Source: Paramacrobiotus metropolitanus (taxonomy: Eukaryota > Tardigrada > Eutardigrada > Parachela > Macrobiotidae). Taken from it: a DNA stretch of 15,733 bases. The translations under genes and the position numbers were made by a program. The DNA lies in contig NW_026570714.1 in the NCBI RefSeq assembly GCF_019649055.1, positions 1-15,733 on the forward strand, given 5' to 3'. Below are positions 8,590 to 15,733 of the stretch, in pieces. Positions within the stretch are counted from its first letter, which is position 1. Each line of letters opens with the position of its first letter. Below the pieces are notes generated by a model that was not told where the DNA came from, ran no database searches, and worked only from the letters and a program-made list of their open reading frames with translations.

Positions 8590-8866
8590 GAGCCCTGTAC
8601 CTCTAAACTGGAATTTCTGGCGAATTTCTTAAGGAGTCGGAAGGCCGCGCAGACCGCCCCCGTACGAGTAGTGTTAAAAACAACTTCCTACAAATCTCCT
8701 TTAACGTAACAATGCCGGTCTCGCACCAAGTGCCGAAAGTCTCACATGCAAAAGCGACAAAATTACAGCGATCAGTAAGCGGCTTGTATTTTCCAATCTT
8801 CTCCCGGCAAGCCAGTGCGGCTGCGGCGACCGCACACTTTGAAGTTGCGTCATACGCTGTTTGCAT
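8590..8866 (-). pseudogene. C-terminal fragment of a non-LTR retrotransposon reverse transcriptase
   Basis: On the minus strand, 8866-8603 encodes AAAALACREKIGKYKPL followed by FVAFACETFGTWCETGIVTL and KEICRKL. This matches the well-known tail of many metazoan non-LTR RT proteins: a Lys-Tyr helix, then F-x-P-x-A-x-ET-x-G-x-W, then an E-I-x-R-R-L helix. The family then usually ends with an LRQR...QRGNAAS block. A similar piece, IRQKF...FRG, appears about 80 bases further on in another frame, suggesting a frameshift. The catalytic RT core is absent from this window, so this is an isolated fragment. It lies antisense to, and immediately beside, the start of the hAT transposase remains. Confidence 0.55.
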
Positions 8867-8925
8867 TTCGAGTTATACCCTAGTGTTTGCATTTCAGAGA
8901 TTCATGAAGTTTGTCAAGAGCAGTT

Positions 8926-9134
8926 CCATTGCTATTTCGAATCACCGCGCCAGTTCTCAGCCGGAAATTGATTCGTTTGTGAAGAAACCTGGTTGGTACC
9001 CTGCAGACAACCGAAAGCAGCGCGACTTTAACAGTGCCGTTCTAGTAGCCATAATCGACGCGTCCATATCATTTAATGCAATCACTCAACCTGGTTGGCA
9101 GAAGGCAGCCTCGATTACTGATGAGAGACTTCAG
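8926..9134 (+). pseudogene. hAT transposase fragment 1: region before the catalytic domain
   Basis: The frame reads QPEIDSFVKKPGWYPADN, then an Arg-rich turn, then VLVAIIDASISFNAITQPGW. hAT transposases have the same order: a short 'SFV' stretch, a helix, then a D-x-x-P-F-x-x-V/I segment before a Gly-Phe/Trp. Similarity stops near 9134 at CAG followed by GTACTA, which could be a splice donor. The next homologous block begins at 9341. Confidence rests on co-linearity with the stronger second fragment. Confidence 0.5.
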
Positions 9135-9340
9135 GTACTACATTCTTTAATAATTTACAGTATACTTTATGATTTAAACGCGTTTGCGCAATTATGAGAA
9201 AAATCTAATGGGCACTGTCATTTGCTGTTTGCCTAAATTATTCCAGTTACAGGGCACAATAAATACTACTTTACAATCACCCAAGTTATGTTTGCTAGGT
9301 TTCGCGATAATTTTCTTTATAAAATATTTAGTAGTTAAGC

Positions 9341-9711
9341 AAAAGAAATATGACACGATAACTGCTGCCGGAATATAATGCTGAAATTGAAGCCAAGCTG
9401 CGAGCACAGCTGGACGATGCAGAAGCCGTGGCGGTCACCTGTGACATCTGGTCGAGCAGGTACCAGAGAGGATTTCTCGGCGTCGCTGTGAACTTTGTGG
9501 ATTCGTCATGAAAACTCCGAACTCCGAAGTCTCTTATTAGCTTGCCCAAGTTTTAAGTACGCACGATGCTGATTCCATATTCTAGCTTGTAGTGGAAGTC
9601 ATCGAAATGTATAACTTGCGGTGAAAAGTTTTCTACTTTAGAACCGATAACGGTGTAAATATTTTAGAAAAGCGCTCGATGAATGGTTTCCCGGCTTTAG
9701 TGACAGCATAA
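9341..9711 (+). pseudogene. hAT transposase fragment 2: catalytic core with both early Asp residues
   Basis: This is the clearest hAT piece. Frame A reads NMTR, a TAA at 9359, LLPEYNAEIEAKLRAQL, then VAVTCDIWSSRYQRGFLGVA, the first catalytic Asp block (Asp at 9443). A 7-base tandem duplication (AACTCCG, 9513-9519 and 9520-9526) then shifts the frame, and LRSLLLACPSF follows. A further shift near 9556 gives STHDADSIF, a TAG at 9583, VVEVIEMYNLR, a TGA at 9622, and KVFYFRTDNGVNIL, the second catalytic Asp block (TDN from 9643). These correspond to the family's LxS/HTaenI, eeynI and TDNaxN motifs in the correct order and spacing. Three stops and two shifts make it a pseudogene. Confidence 0.75.
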
Positions 9712-9757
9712 TCAGCGACAAACTGGATGGTAACGAAAGTAATGAGGTAGAATTCGC

Positions 9758-9860
9758 TACGACGACGAACCCGCATTGGAATCTGAACTGGTTTTTGACG
9801 GCGATTTAACGAACGAAAAGTTGCAGGCACACTGTTTACTTACAGACCGAAAAATTCAGG
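9758..9860 (+). pseudogene. Possible hAT transposase fragment 3: acidic linker and Cys-His region
   Basis: The frame reads YDDEPALESELVFDGDLTNE, then KLQAHCLL. hAT proteins commonly have an acidic variable stretch after the TDN block, followed by an R-C-A-A-H-x-L-x-L motif. The position fits but the similarity is weak. It ends at CAG followed by GTAGAG at 9861, a possible splice donor. Confidence 0.3.
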
Positions 9861-10364
9861 TAGAGTCTAATAATATTGTATTATGTTAGCTCTGAGTCTG
9901 CATTTGGTATATGCCGCTTTACAAAAATTGCATTTAAAAATACAGGCTCGAATGGCTGATTGCAGCTTGCCTTCATAATGCTGAATTTTCATTTCAAATT
10001 GAATCAAATGAAAACCCACAAACAGTATATAATATGCGCAAAGTTCAAACGCGGACTTACTTACATCGTTTTCACCGTTGACATACAGACATCGAACGCA
10101 AAACCGCTCCCGTTTACATGTCTTGCATGTAAGTATGTACGGGCTAAACTCAACCGCATGCGCACAACTGTCATGACGGACAGACTGACATTATGCGTGC
10201 AGACATCATGCTTCTAAATTGTACCACCACATTTCTGAAATTAATTATTGCCATAAAAACTGTTGAAAAGCATCAAAACAAGATGCGGCTGACGGGCTGA
10301 GTATCGCTACGCAGTATTGTTTTCAGCTAAAATAAAGAAAAAGGCTCCGGTTAACAATACTTCT

Positions 10365-10392
10365 GGGTAGCCAGATCAAAGCGGGAACCCGC
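10365..10392. repeat. GGGTAGCCAG motif followed by a palindrome, copy 1
   Basis: GGGTAGCCAG (10365-10374) is followed 6 bases later by GCGGGAACCCGC (10381-10392), a hairpin with 5-bp arms. The second copy is at 10594-10621. Confidence 0.5.
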
Positions 10393-10593
10393 CACACGGT
10401 TAAGCAAGCATAAAATCTTCTTTAGGCGATCAACAAATCATTCCAGCTCCTACTTAGCTGAATTATCATGATATTAAAAATTAATTTCTGACTAACGATT
10501 GAAGGCTGTCCAGCAGTATTAATCGAAGTCGGGTATTAAATCAAATTAAGAAATCAAGCAGAGCGGGGTGTACTGTAAACAGCACCAGCAGAT

Positions 10594-10621
10594 GGGTAGC
10601 CAGCGCGCAGGGTTCCCTGCG
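10594..10621. repeat. GGGTAGCCAG motif followed by a palindrome, copy 2
   Basis: The same 10-base word (10594-10603) is followed 2 bases later by CGCAGGGTTCCCTGCG (10606-10621), with perfect 7-bp arms. The flanks of the two copies otherwise differ. Confidence 0.5.
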
Positions 10622-11200
10622 ATACGACAGCAGTTCCACATGACAAGTATACCACAAATTGTTAGAGACAGCCACAAGAATTGGTCAACCTTTTGGCAAG
10701 TCGAAATCATTTTGTAATACGCTAGTCAGCTGCAACGGGATCGAAAATAAACTGAGCAATAATCAGACAACAAGTTATCAGAAAACAGGGGCGCACCTGG
10801 CCAAACACTGATCTGCGCAGTCCAGTCTGGATTCCCAGAATGCAGGCATCCCTCCACTAGAGATGCATCAATAATGCCAAAAAACTTATCAGTTTTTACA
10901 CTTTTAATATCAAAAACCACAAGAAGGCAAGAACCAAAAATTCAAAAAAAGATATAAAGCCCTATAATTTTATCGTTAAACCGTCGCCGTAAGCTCAAAG
11001 CATACAGAAACAATCACGTGATTTTGAATTTTGCTATTGGCGGTGGGCAGCCTCGATCTAACTCAGAATGCTGACCCACGAATGAAAGCCGAGGAAATGC
11101 GAAGTTTGTAAGTAGCTGGGCGTCGCTTAGACCCGTTACATGGTACGCCCATCTTCGTAACGGTTTTCGTCGACGCCCACCGAAAGACATCGAGCGAAAA

Positions 11201-11267
11201 GCGACTTACAACGAAACCCAGCCAATTGGGACTTGGTACGCCTAGTTCTCGCTTCGATGTAAGTCGC
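11201..11267. repeat. Imperfect 15-bp inverted repeat
   Basis: GCGACTTACAACGAA at 11201-11215 pairs at 14 of 15 positions with 11253-11267. The direct word TGGTACGCC also occurs twice, near 11140 and 11234. The stretch may be a small folded repeat. Confidence 0.6.
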
Positions 11268-11454
11268 AGATGCTCCATGCAAGTCCGCGTTCTGACTCTG
11301 CGCATCCTTTCTAGTAAAGCATAAGGTATTTTTCATTTTCCAAAGTGCTCACTGTTGCTGCTTTAGGTGAGGTGGGCTGCGCATACTCTCAACTCTGCTT
11401 GAAGGATCCCGCGCAAAAAAAGAAGCTTTTTGCAGTTATTAATAAATTGTAAAT

Positions 11455-11739
11455 TTGGCGAAGAAGTCTCCAAAAACAGCTAAACTTTTAATGGACCGTT
11501 TCGGAAAGCCTATGGTTTGTCGGTGCGTGACAGGCTGGAACAGCAACCATGGCAAGGAAAGCGCGGGCAGTAAAGTTCGACTGGGTAAGGCAAAACATCT
11601 TCTAACGACCACCGACATTGCGACATGGCAAGAGTTTCTTCCAGTCTCCGGGTCTTTTCAAGCCATGTTATTGCAGCTTCGGAATGCCAGCTACCCGACT
11701 GCTTGTCGAGTTAGTCTTGCAATTTCTTTACTGCGCTGA
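11455..11739 (+). pseudogene. hAT transposase fragment 4: TRWNS-like region
   Basis: The frame encodes AKLLMDRFGKPMVC, then CVTGWNSNHGKES, then DIATWQEFLPVSGSFQAMLL and NASYPTACRVSLAI. In hAT transposases the corresponding order is a helix, [P/V]-TRWNSTYD, then a D-W-x-x-L-E-x-L helix, then 'F-x-x-AT-x-x-L-Q...YPT'. The Thr-Arg of TRWNS reads Thr-Gly here. The frame ends at the TGA at 11737. A pyrimidine-rich AT tract ending TACAG at about 11863 precedes the next fragment and could be a splice acceptor. Confidence 0.6.
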
Positions 11740-11884
11740 ACTAAACTCAACTAATGAGCGAACATACTACATAGTACATCAGCAAAGTTACGTGGTTTTT
11801 TTTATCAAAACCTGCGTTTATTATTCTTATTTTTTAATGATATTTCGAACTTGTTTTGTACAGGAATACATTGGCGAATAAAGA

Positions 11885-11968
11885 CCGCTTGAAAAGTATG
11901 CAAAGGATTTACTTGACGAAATGAAATCACGCTTTCGGAATGTCGAAAGGGAACCGTTGTATGTGGTG
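11885..11968 (+). pseudogene. hAT transposase fragment 5: helix before the LDPR motif
   Basis: The frame reads PLEKYAKDLLDEMKSRF followed by RNVEREPLYVV. This resembles the amphipathic helix of hAT transposases that leads to A-x-x-LDPR-[FY]-K. That motif is absent: similarity stops at 11968, where an LTR-like sequence begins. This suggests the hAT gene was cut there. Confidence 0.5.
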
Positions 11969-12383
11969 TTGGGCCAGTCGCTATGGCAGCCTACGAGTAT
12001 GGCAGCTAGCGACAGTCCCGCTTCCGGTGCATGGCTCAGTGGTGCACAATATCGCACACACTCACCCCTGCACGCACTCGCTCAGTCGACGCCGAATCAC
12101 TGGCCTCGACTCCGCCTTGCCACACCTACGGCTTGACGTCTCGGCCAATCAGCGTTCGCCATCGCTCGTGTTGGATCTGCCCAGTGCCGCATTAGGCTTT
12201 TCTATGTTACGGCTCGATATGCCGCTTGTTCATGATTTTTAGTAATCATTCTCACGCTGTGCTGTACACTAGTATACGCTGTATCGAGTCTTCACGTGCT
12301 TTGTGTTTTGCTTCTTGCCTTATTGATTCCTCAATAAAGCCTTTGTTCTCACATTCGTGAGCCTTTGTTCGCCAGCTGTCACA
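11967..12383 (+). repeat. Putative LTR (solo or 5') of an LTR retrotransposon
   Basis: The block begins TGTTGGGCC at 11967 and ends GTCACA at 12383, so it has TGT...ACA termini and a typical length of about 417 bases. Inside are a CRE-like TGACGTC (12134-12140), a CCAAT box (12145-12149) and a polyadenylation signal AATAAAG (about 12332). After the signal the word GCCTTTGTTC occurs twice flanking a CTCAC/GTGAG hairpin. Its left edge coincides with the loss of hAT homology. Against it: no target-site duplication is visible, and no primer-binding site starting TGG follows. Confidence 0.4.
12332..12338 (+). terminator. Polyadenylation signal
   Basis: AATAAAG is a near-canonical animal poly(A) signal context and is followed by a T/G-rich stretch (CCTTTGTTCT). 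It supports the LTR reading of the surrounding block. Confidence 0.45.
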
Positions 12384-12581
12384 TGATAGCATATCGTTGA
12401 GTTTTCCTTCAACGGACCCTTTGAGAAGACGGTGTAAAACTACAGCTGTAATGGCCGACGAGAAGAAAGGGGAGAATCGGTAAACGGTTCCCATCCCCAT
12501 CTGATCGCCGCCAGCCTGAACGGTCTGGTCTCTCTTCTCTCTTCTGCGGGCAGAAAGCTTTAGCGGACGCTTCTCTTGCGC

Positions 12582-12658
12582 GCGGACGGAACGATCTTGC
12601 GCTTACGGCCAGCGGAACGACTTGGCCCGGGTACATCCGCGGACGGAACGATCCTGCG
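12582..12658. repeat. Spaced 20-bp repeat, CGGACGGAACGATC type
   Basis: The 20-base units at 12582-12601 and 12639-12658 match at 19 of 20 positions. A partial copy (GCGGAACGAC) lies between them and another (CGGACGGAACCCT) follows near 12673. This looks like a small decayed minisatellite. Confidence 0.75.
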
Positions 12659-13079
12659 GAACCCTCTCAGCTTCGGACGGAACCCTCACAGCCCTCAACA
12701 ATCGGGGTCGCCTTTGCGTTAAGTCGCACCCGCAACTTTACCAACGCTTGCGGAAGGATTTCACCCGGAGAATCCGGCGGATCGACCCTAACGGACTTGA
12801 CGGACGGTACCCAACCCGTACCCACCCGGTAAACAGGTCTTTAAGAGCCTTAAGCACCCGATATAATCGGGCAATTTTCATTTTTCACCGAAGAAAACTA
12901 GTTTCGTACGGCAAAAAACCTTTTTCACCCGGAGAAACGGGCTTAAAAACATTTATTTTCGGGTAAAATAGGGTTTAGCCGGCCTTACTAGGTCGGACCC
13001 TCGAGCCTCGGTGAAGACCCTCAGAACTTGGGTTTTTAACATCTTACAACTTTCGAAAAACTAAGGGAATAACTTTCCC

Positions 13080-13103
13080 CCGACCAAATCAAATTTTGGT
13101 CGG
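13080..13103. repeat. Perfect 9-bp stem hairpin
   Basis: CCGACCAAA (13080-13088) pairs with TTTGGTCGG (13095-13103) around a 6-base loop. It lies at the junction between GC-rich and AT-rich DNA. Confidence 0.7.
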
Positions 13104-13187
13104 CTAAATTAATTTTTCTGAATTTTTTCTGATTTTCCCAGAATTTAATTTTCGCGGAAATTAAATAATTCAAATTTAAAAATAATT

Positions 13188-13360
13188 GTGACGTCACGTT
13201 GGCCGAAATCCTATGTTTAAGACCGACCAATCAGAATCGCGGGGAAATTCCTGTGTTAAAGGCCCGTAGTGAGTCACTGTTTTTTGAAATTTGCACGCGG
13301 CACGTAGAATCGTGACGTAGGCGTTAATCCGCAAGACCACTTAATAGTGTGACGTCGGAG
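13188..13360 (+). promoter_or_regulatory. Cluster of CRE, AP-1 and CCAAT motifs
   Basis: A perfect CRE palindrome, GTGACGTCAC, lies at 13188-13197, a CCAAT box at 13227-13231, a consensus AP-1 site TGAGTCA at 13270-13276 inside the palindrome AGTGAGTCACT, and CRE half-type sites TGACGTAG (from 13313) and TGACGTCG (from 13350). These are binding motifs for bZIP factors (CREB/ATF and Jun/Fos) and NF-Y in animals. The cluster lies 200-400 bases upstream of the long open frame and is a plausible promoter or LTR enhancer for it. No strong TATA box follows; AATATAGG near 13374 is weak. Confidence 0.45.
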
Positions 13361-13573
13361 CGGTCAGTACAGTAATATAGGACGTACGTAAGCTGTACCC
13401 TGTATTAACATCAGTACTGAGTTGCAAGTAGTACAAGCACACACACCACATCACCCCCACCCCACCGGACCTTCTGACCCTCGGACCCTAAAGGCAAAGA
13501 CCCTTCACCTCGGACGTCCCAAATTAGGGATAAGTCCGGACTTCATCTGCCGAAGGGATAACCCGGAGGCTAG

Positions 13574-15733
13574 TTCACGGCTCCAATAGAGCCATACTTG
13601 GACGTGTCTGGGCGGGAGGACATCTACGCTCGGAAGTTCGACCAGGGTTATTCCCGACGTGACCAGGCTTGTGGGTACACTTTCCGCCATGCCGGCCCGG
13701 GCAACCCAGAGCCCAAATCATCGGACTCCAATCGGTCGACTAAGTCCAACAAATCGGACAAGTCAACCAGCTCGGCCAAGGAGAAGCGAGATCAGCGGAT
13801 CCTGGGAGCCGGTTTAACCCAATCGCCGGAAGATAGCTTCGAGGACGCCCACGATCGGACATTCTTGGAGCCATCACAGGCTGAACCGGAGATTCTGCTT
13901 GGCCCAATAGGCCAAGATATGTTGAACCCGGAGCCAGCAGCGGGACATGGGCACCCAATAGGTGCCGTGTCAAGCCTTTCTCCGGCTAAGTTTTCGGACA
14001 GTGCAGCCTCGGACCCGACACTAAGCAGTGCCGCGGAGTCACCGGACATGGGTGACCCGGTGTCACCCCAACAGGGTGGCATGGGAGCCAGAATGGACCC
14101 GAGGCAGACCCAGAAGAGCCCTAACCAGAGTGGAGGGAAGGTTCCACCGGCCCGGGAGGTGACCCACAAGGCGGGTTCACCGGGCAAAACCCCGGTATCC
14201 CCGGTTGGAAACCCTATGTCTCCGGGCAATACCCGGAAATCAACATCCCCGGACCTGAAAAGGACCTCGGGGACTCCCAAGAGACGTCACCGGACCCGTA
14301 GCCCCGGACCGGGACCCCAACTCGGACCTGGGAATCACCGAGGCCGACTTCGGGAAGTCAGAAATCGTCATCAGGGACACTGCAGCCGGTTAAGACCCCT
14401 AACACCGGAGCTCGGACCCCGACCCGACAGGTCGGACCCCGAAAACCCGGTCTGCAAGCCTACTTCTCCGGCCAAAAAGGCCATTTCCCCGGCTAAGTTC
14501 CGGCTTTCACCATCCGGAACCGAAGGAACCTCGGCCACCGGGCTTCAGACCCCAGTCACCGGACCTTCCCCGGGAAGTGAACCCATTCTGACCAAAACCA
14601 GCCGGGTGGAATCGTCTCGGAAGTCAAAATCCGCGTCGCCTCAGAGGGAGAAGTCGACGGCGGACCTCCCACCGACACCACCCATGTTTGAACCCTCGGA
14701 ACCCCGGGCTAGCAAGACACCGTCACCGACTGATGACGTGTTCCACGAAACCGTGTTGCCCAATCAGGCGACCGGACGTCCGGACAGCTCGCAAGGGTTC
14801 TTCCGAACCCCAATCCCGAAGCAGTGCCCTGGTTCCCACATTGGAGCCTCGGACTACACTCCCCACCGATACCTAACTAAGACTTCACCGGAGAAGATCC
14901 AAGATCCAGAGGTCCTCCGGCAACGGATCTATGAGTTGCAGAATCAGCTCGTAGCCGCGAACAACATCGTGGAGTCGACGGAAAACGTCTTATCTCAGAC
15001 GGTAACCAGCCATCAGCGTGAGCGCAAGAAGCTCACAGCTGACTTAGATAGCGCGAATGCCGCTATCGGTGACCTAACCCAACAAATCGCACGGCTAGAG
15101 GCCCAGTTACAAGCAACTGAAGCGCCCTGCCGATACGACCAAAACGAAGTCATCCGACTCCAGGACATGCTGGAGCAGTCTCGTGCTGAAGTGGTCGCCC
15201 TGCGCCAGAACTTGGAAGAGCGGCTGTTGACCCTCGGCGACTCGGAGGCTACCTCGGCCTACCTGCAGAACATGCTGGGCCGGGTAGACGAATACCGGGA
15301 CGAGAACTACCGGCTGAAACAAGGCATTATCTGCCTGGAAGGAGAGGTTGACGAGCTCCAATCAGAGCTCGTAGTTCTCCGGCAAGCCTATGAGAATCTC
15401 CGCTTGAATCAGAACGACCCGGAGGGTATAGCAGTAGACCTTCGGCTATGCCAAACTCAACTCACCGACCAAATCTACGCCCTCAACGATCATCTCCGGA
15501 GCGAAGCCGCTCGGTTCGAACATGACCGAAGAGAGAACCTCAAGGTCATTGAGGCTCAACGAGCCCGGATCGTTCAATTGGAGGCTGAGAAAACGGAGAT
15601 GACGGAGTACCAGACGGAACTGTACGAGTACGGCTGTGAAGCGACAGCCATCATCCGTGAATACCTCAAGGAACGGGGCGAGTTAAGCATCGAGGTGGCT
15701 CGCCGATGTGGCGAGACGGCTTACCTCAAGCAA
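13574..15733 (+). CDS. Ser/Pro-rich protein with a long C-terminal coiled coil, partial; function unknown
   Basis: The frame is open for 720 codons from the TAG at 13571 to the window end. I do not recognise the family. The first in-frame ATG is at 13919 (residue 116), but protein-like sequence precedes it (YLDVSGREDIYARKFDQGY, then a Ser/Lys-rich run), so the true start may be upstream through splicing, a non-AUG codon or a frame change. About residues 50-430 are low-complexity Ser/Pro/Thr-rich with repeated SPAK (13979, 14465, 14486) and many SP/TP sites. From about residue 440 a near-continuous heptad coiled coil runs to the edge (LTQQIARLEAQLQATE, LRQNLEERLLTLGDSE). No zinc knuckle, RT or protease motif is reached. 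A retroelement gag-like protein or a large host exon would both fit. Codon choice matches the TCGGAC-rich composition of the leader. Confidence 0.6.

Larger units (their letters stand above)
9861..11454. other. Gap in the hAT homology; no gene recognised
   Basis: About 1.6 kb separates the TDN part from the RWNS-like part of the transposase. It could be an intron, a later insertion or diverged filler. No ORF in it has recognisable motifs. It holds a 7-bp hairpin at 10114-10132 (TTACATG/CATGTAA), the paired motif-palindrome units near 10365 and 10594, a CACGTG palindrome at 11012-11023, and an inverted repeat at 11201-11267. Confidence 0.45.
8905..11968 (+). mobile_element. hAT-superfamily DNA transposon remnant
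   Basis: Five collinear plus-strand fragments match successive regions of a hAT transposase: the pre-catalytic region, the first DDE block, the TDN block, the RWNS-like block and the helix before the LDPR motif. A cut-and-paste enzyme of this family excises and inserts the transposon through an RNase H-like fold. Stops, frameshifts and a gap of about 1.6 kb break it. The N-terminal BED zinc finger and the C-terminal dimerisation domain are missing. I did not find terminal inverted repeats or an 8-bp target duplication, so the ends are the limits of homology. Confidence 0.65.
12384..13187. other. GC-rich leader with repeats and hairpins, no gene
   Basis: From about 12530 the DNA changes to a CGGA/ACCCG-rich style that continues to the window end. 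Frames such as 12622-12966 show no domain, and their amino acids mirror the repeat composition. TTTCACCCGGAGAA occurs at 12759-12772 and 12923-12936. CCCGAT and ATCGGG form a 6-bp hairpin at 12857-12871. An AT-rich island occupies 13100-13187. Confidence 0.4.

Noticed and set aside
12857-12871. Hairpin CCCGAT-ATA-ATCGGG followed by T-rich sequence, resembling a bacterial intrinsic terminator
   Set aside because: The window is eukaryotic in content, and no gene ends there.
12622-12966. 114-codon plus-strand frame starting at ATG-like position 12622
   Set aside because: Its sequence mirrors the CGGA/ACCC repeat composition, and no domain or related motif is visible.
13380-13480. Retroelement primer-binding site after the leader
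   Set aside because: No TGG-starting tRNA-complementary stretch is present between the regulatory cluster and the open frame.
13792-14280. 162-codon minus-strand frame
   Set aside because: It lies opposite the coherent Ser/Pro-rich plus-strand frame and is best explained by low stop frequency in GC-rich DNA.
1-15733. CRISPR array or prokaryotic defence island
   Set aside because: No regularly spaced direct repeats and no Cas-like or operon-like gene arrangement; all recognisable proteins are eukaryotic transposon types.

Overview
The window looks like metazoan nuclear DNA, most likely from an invertebrate. It holds no bacterial-style operons, rRNA or tRNA. Nearly everything recognisable is a transposable element in some state of decay. 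The organism call is an inference from a DIRS-type tyrosine-recombinase retrotransposon, a hAT DNA transposon, a non-LTR retrotransposon tail and an LTR-like block packed into under 12 kb.

Layout. Positions 1-510 hold no recognisable gene. About 513-1516 is a frame-shifting coding-like tract of unknown identity, possibly an old gag. About 1470-5800 is the main feature, a nearly complete but inactivated DIRS-like element: 5' hairpins and a TATA box, then a gag with an N-terminal SAP-like motif running in frame into reverse transcriptase, then RNase H, then a tyrosine recombinase, then a 3' non-coding region rich in hairpins. The gene order and the YLDDF, RNase H and H-x-x-R motifs are clear. 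Two TGA codons and several frameshifts break it. Positions 5870-6384 have coding-like texture, with a weak resemblance to the start of an LTR-element RT. Positions 6385-8589 hold simple repeats and a striking 47-nt hairpin but no gene.

Positions 8590-8866 (minus strand) resemble the C-terminus of a non-LTR reverse transcriptase. About 8926-11968 (plus strand) carries collinear pieces of one hAT transposase, with both early catalytic aspartates visible, split by stops, frameshifts and a 1.6-kb gap. hAT similarity ends where an LTR-like block (about 11967-12383, TGT...ACA, AATAAA) begins. From about 12530 the base composition changes to GC-rich DNA full of CGGA/TCGGAC words. A leader with clustered CRE, AP-1 and CCAAT motifs precedes a 720-codon open frame (13574 to the window end) encoding a Ser/Pro-rich segment followed by a long coiled coil. 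I do not recognise this protein; it may be a gag-like protein or a host exon.

I found no convincing new defence or metabolic system. The items most worth following up are the SAP-gag-RT in-frame arrangement of the DIRS element, the unidentified coiled-coil frame with its bZIP-site-rich leader, and the cryptic coding tract at 513-1516.
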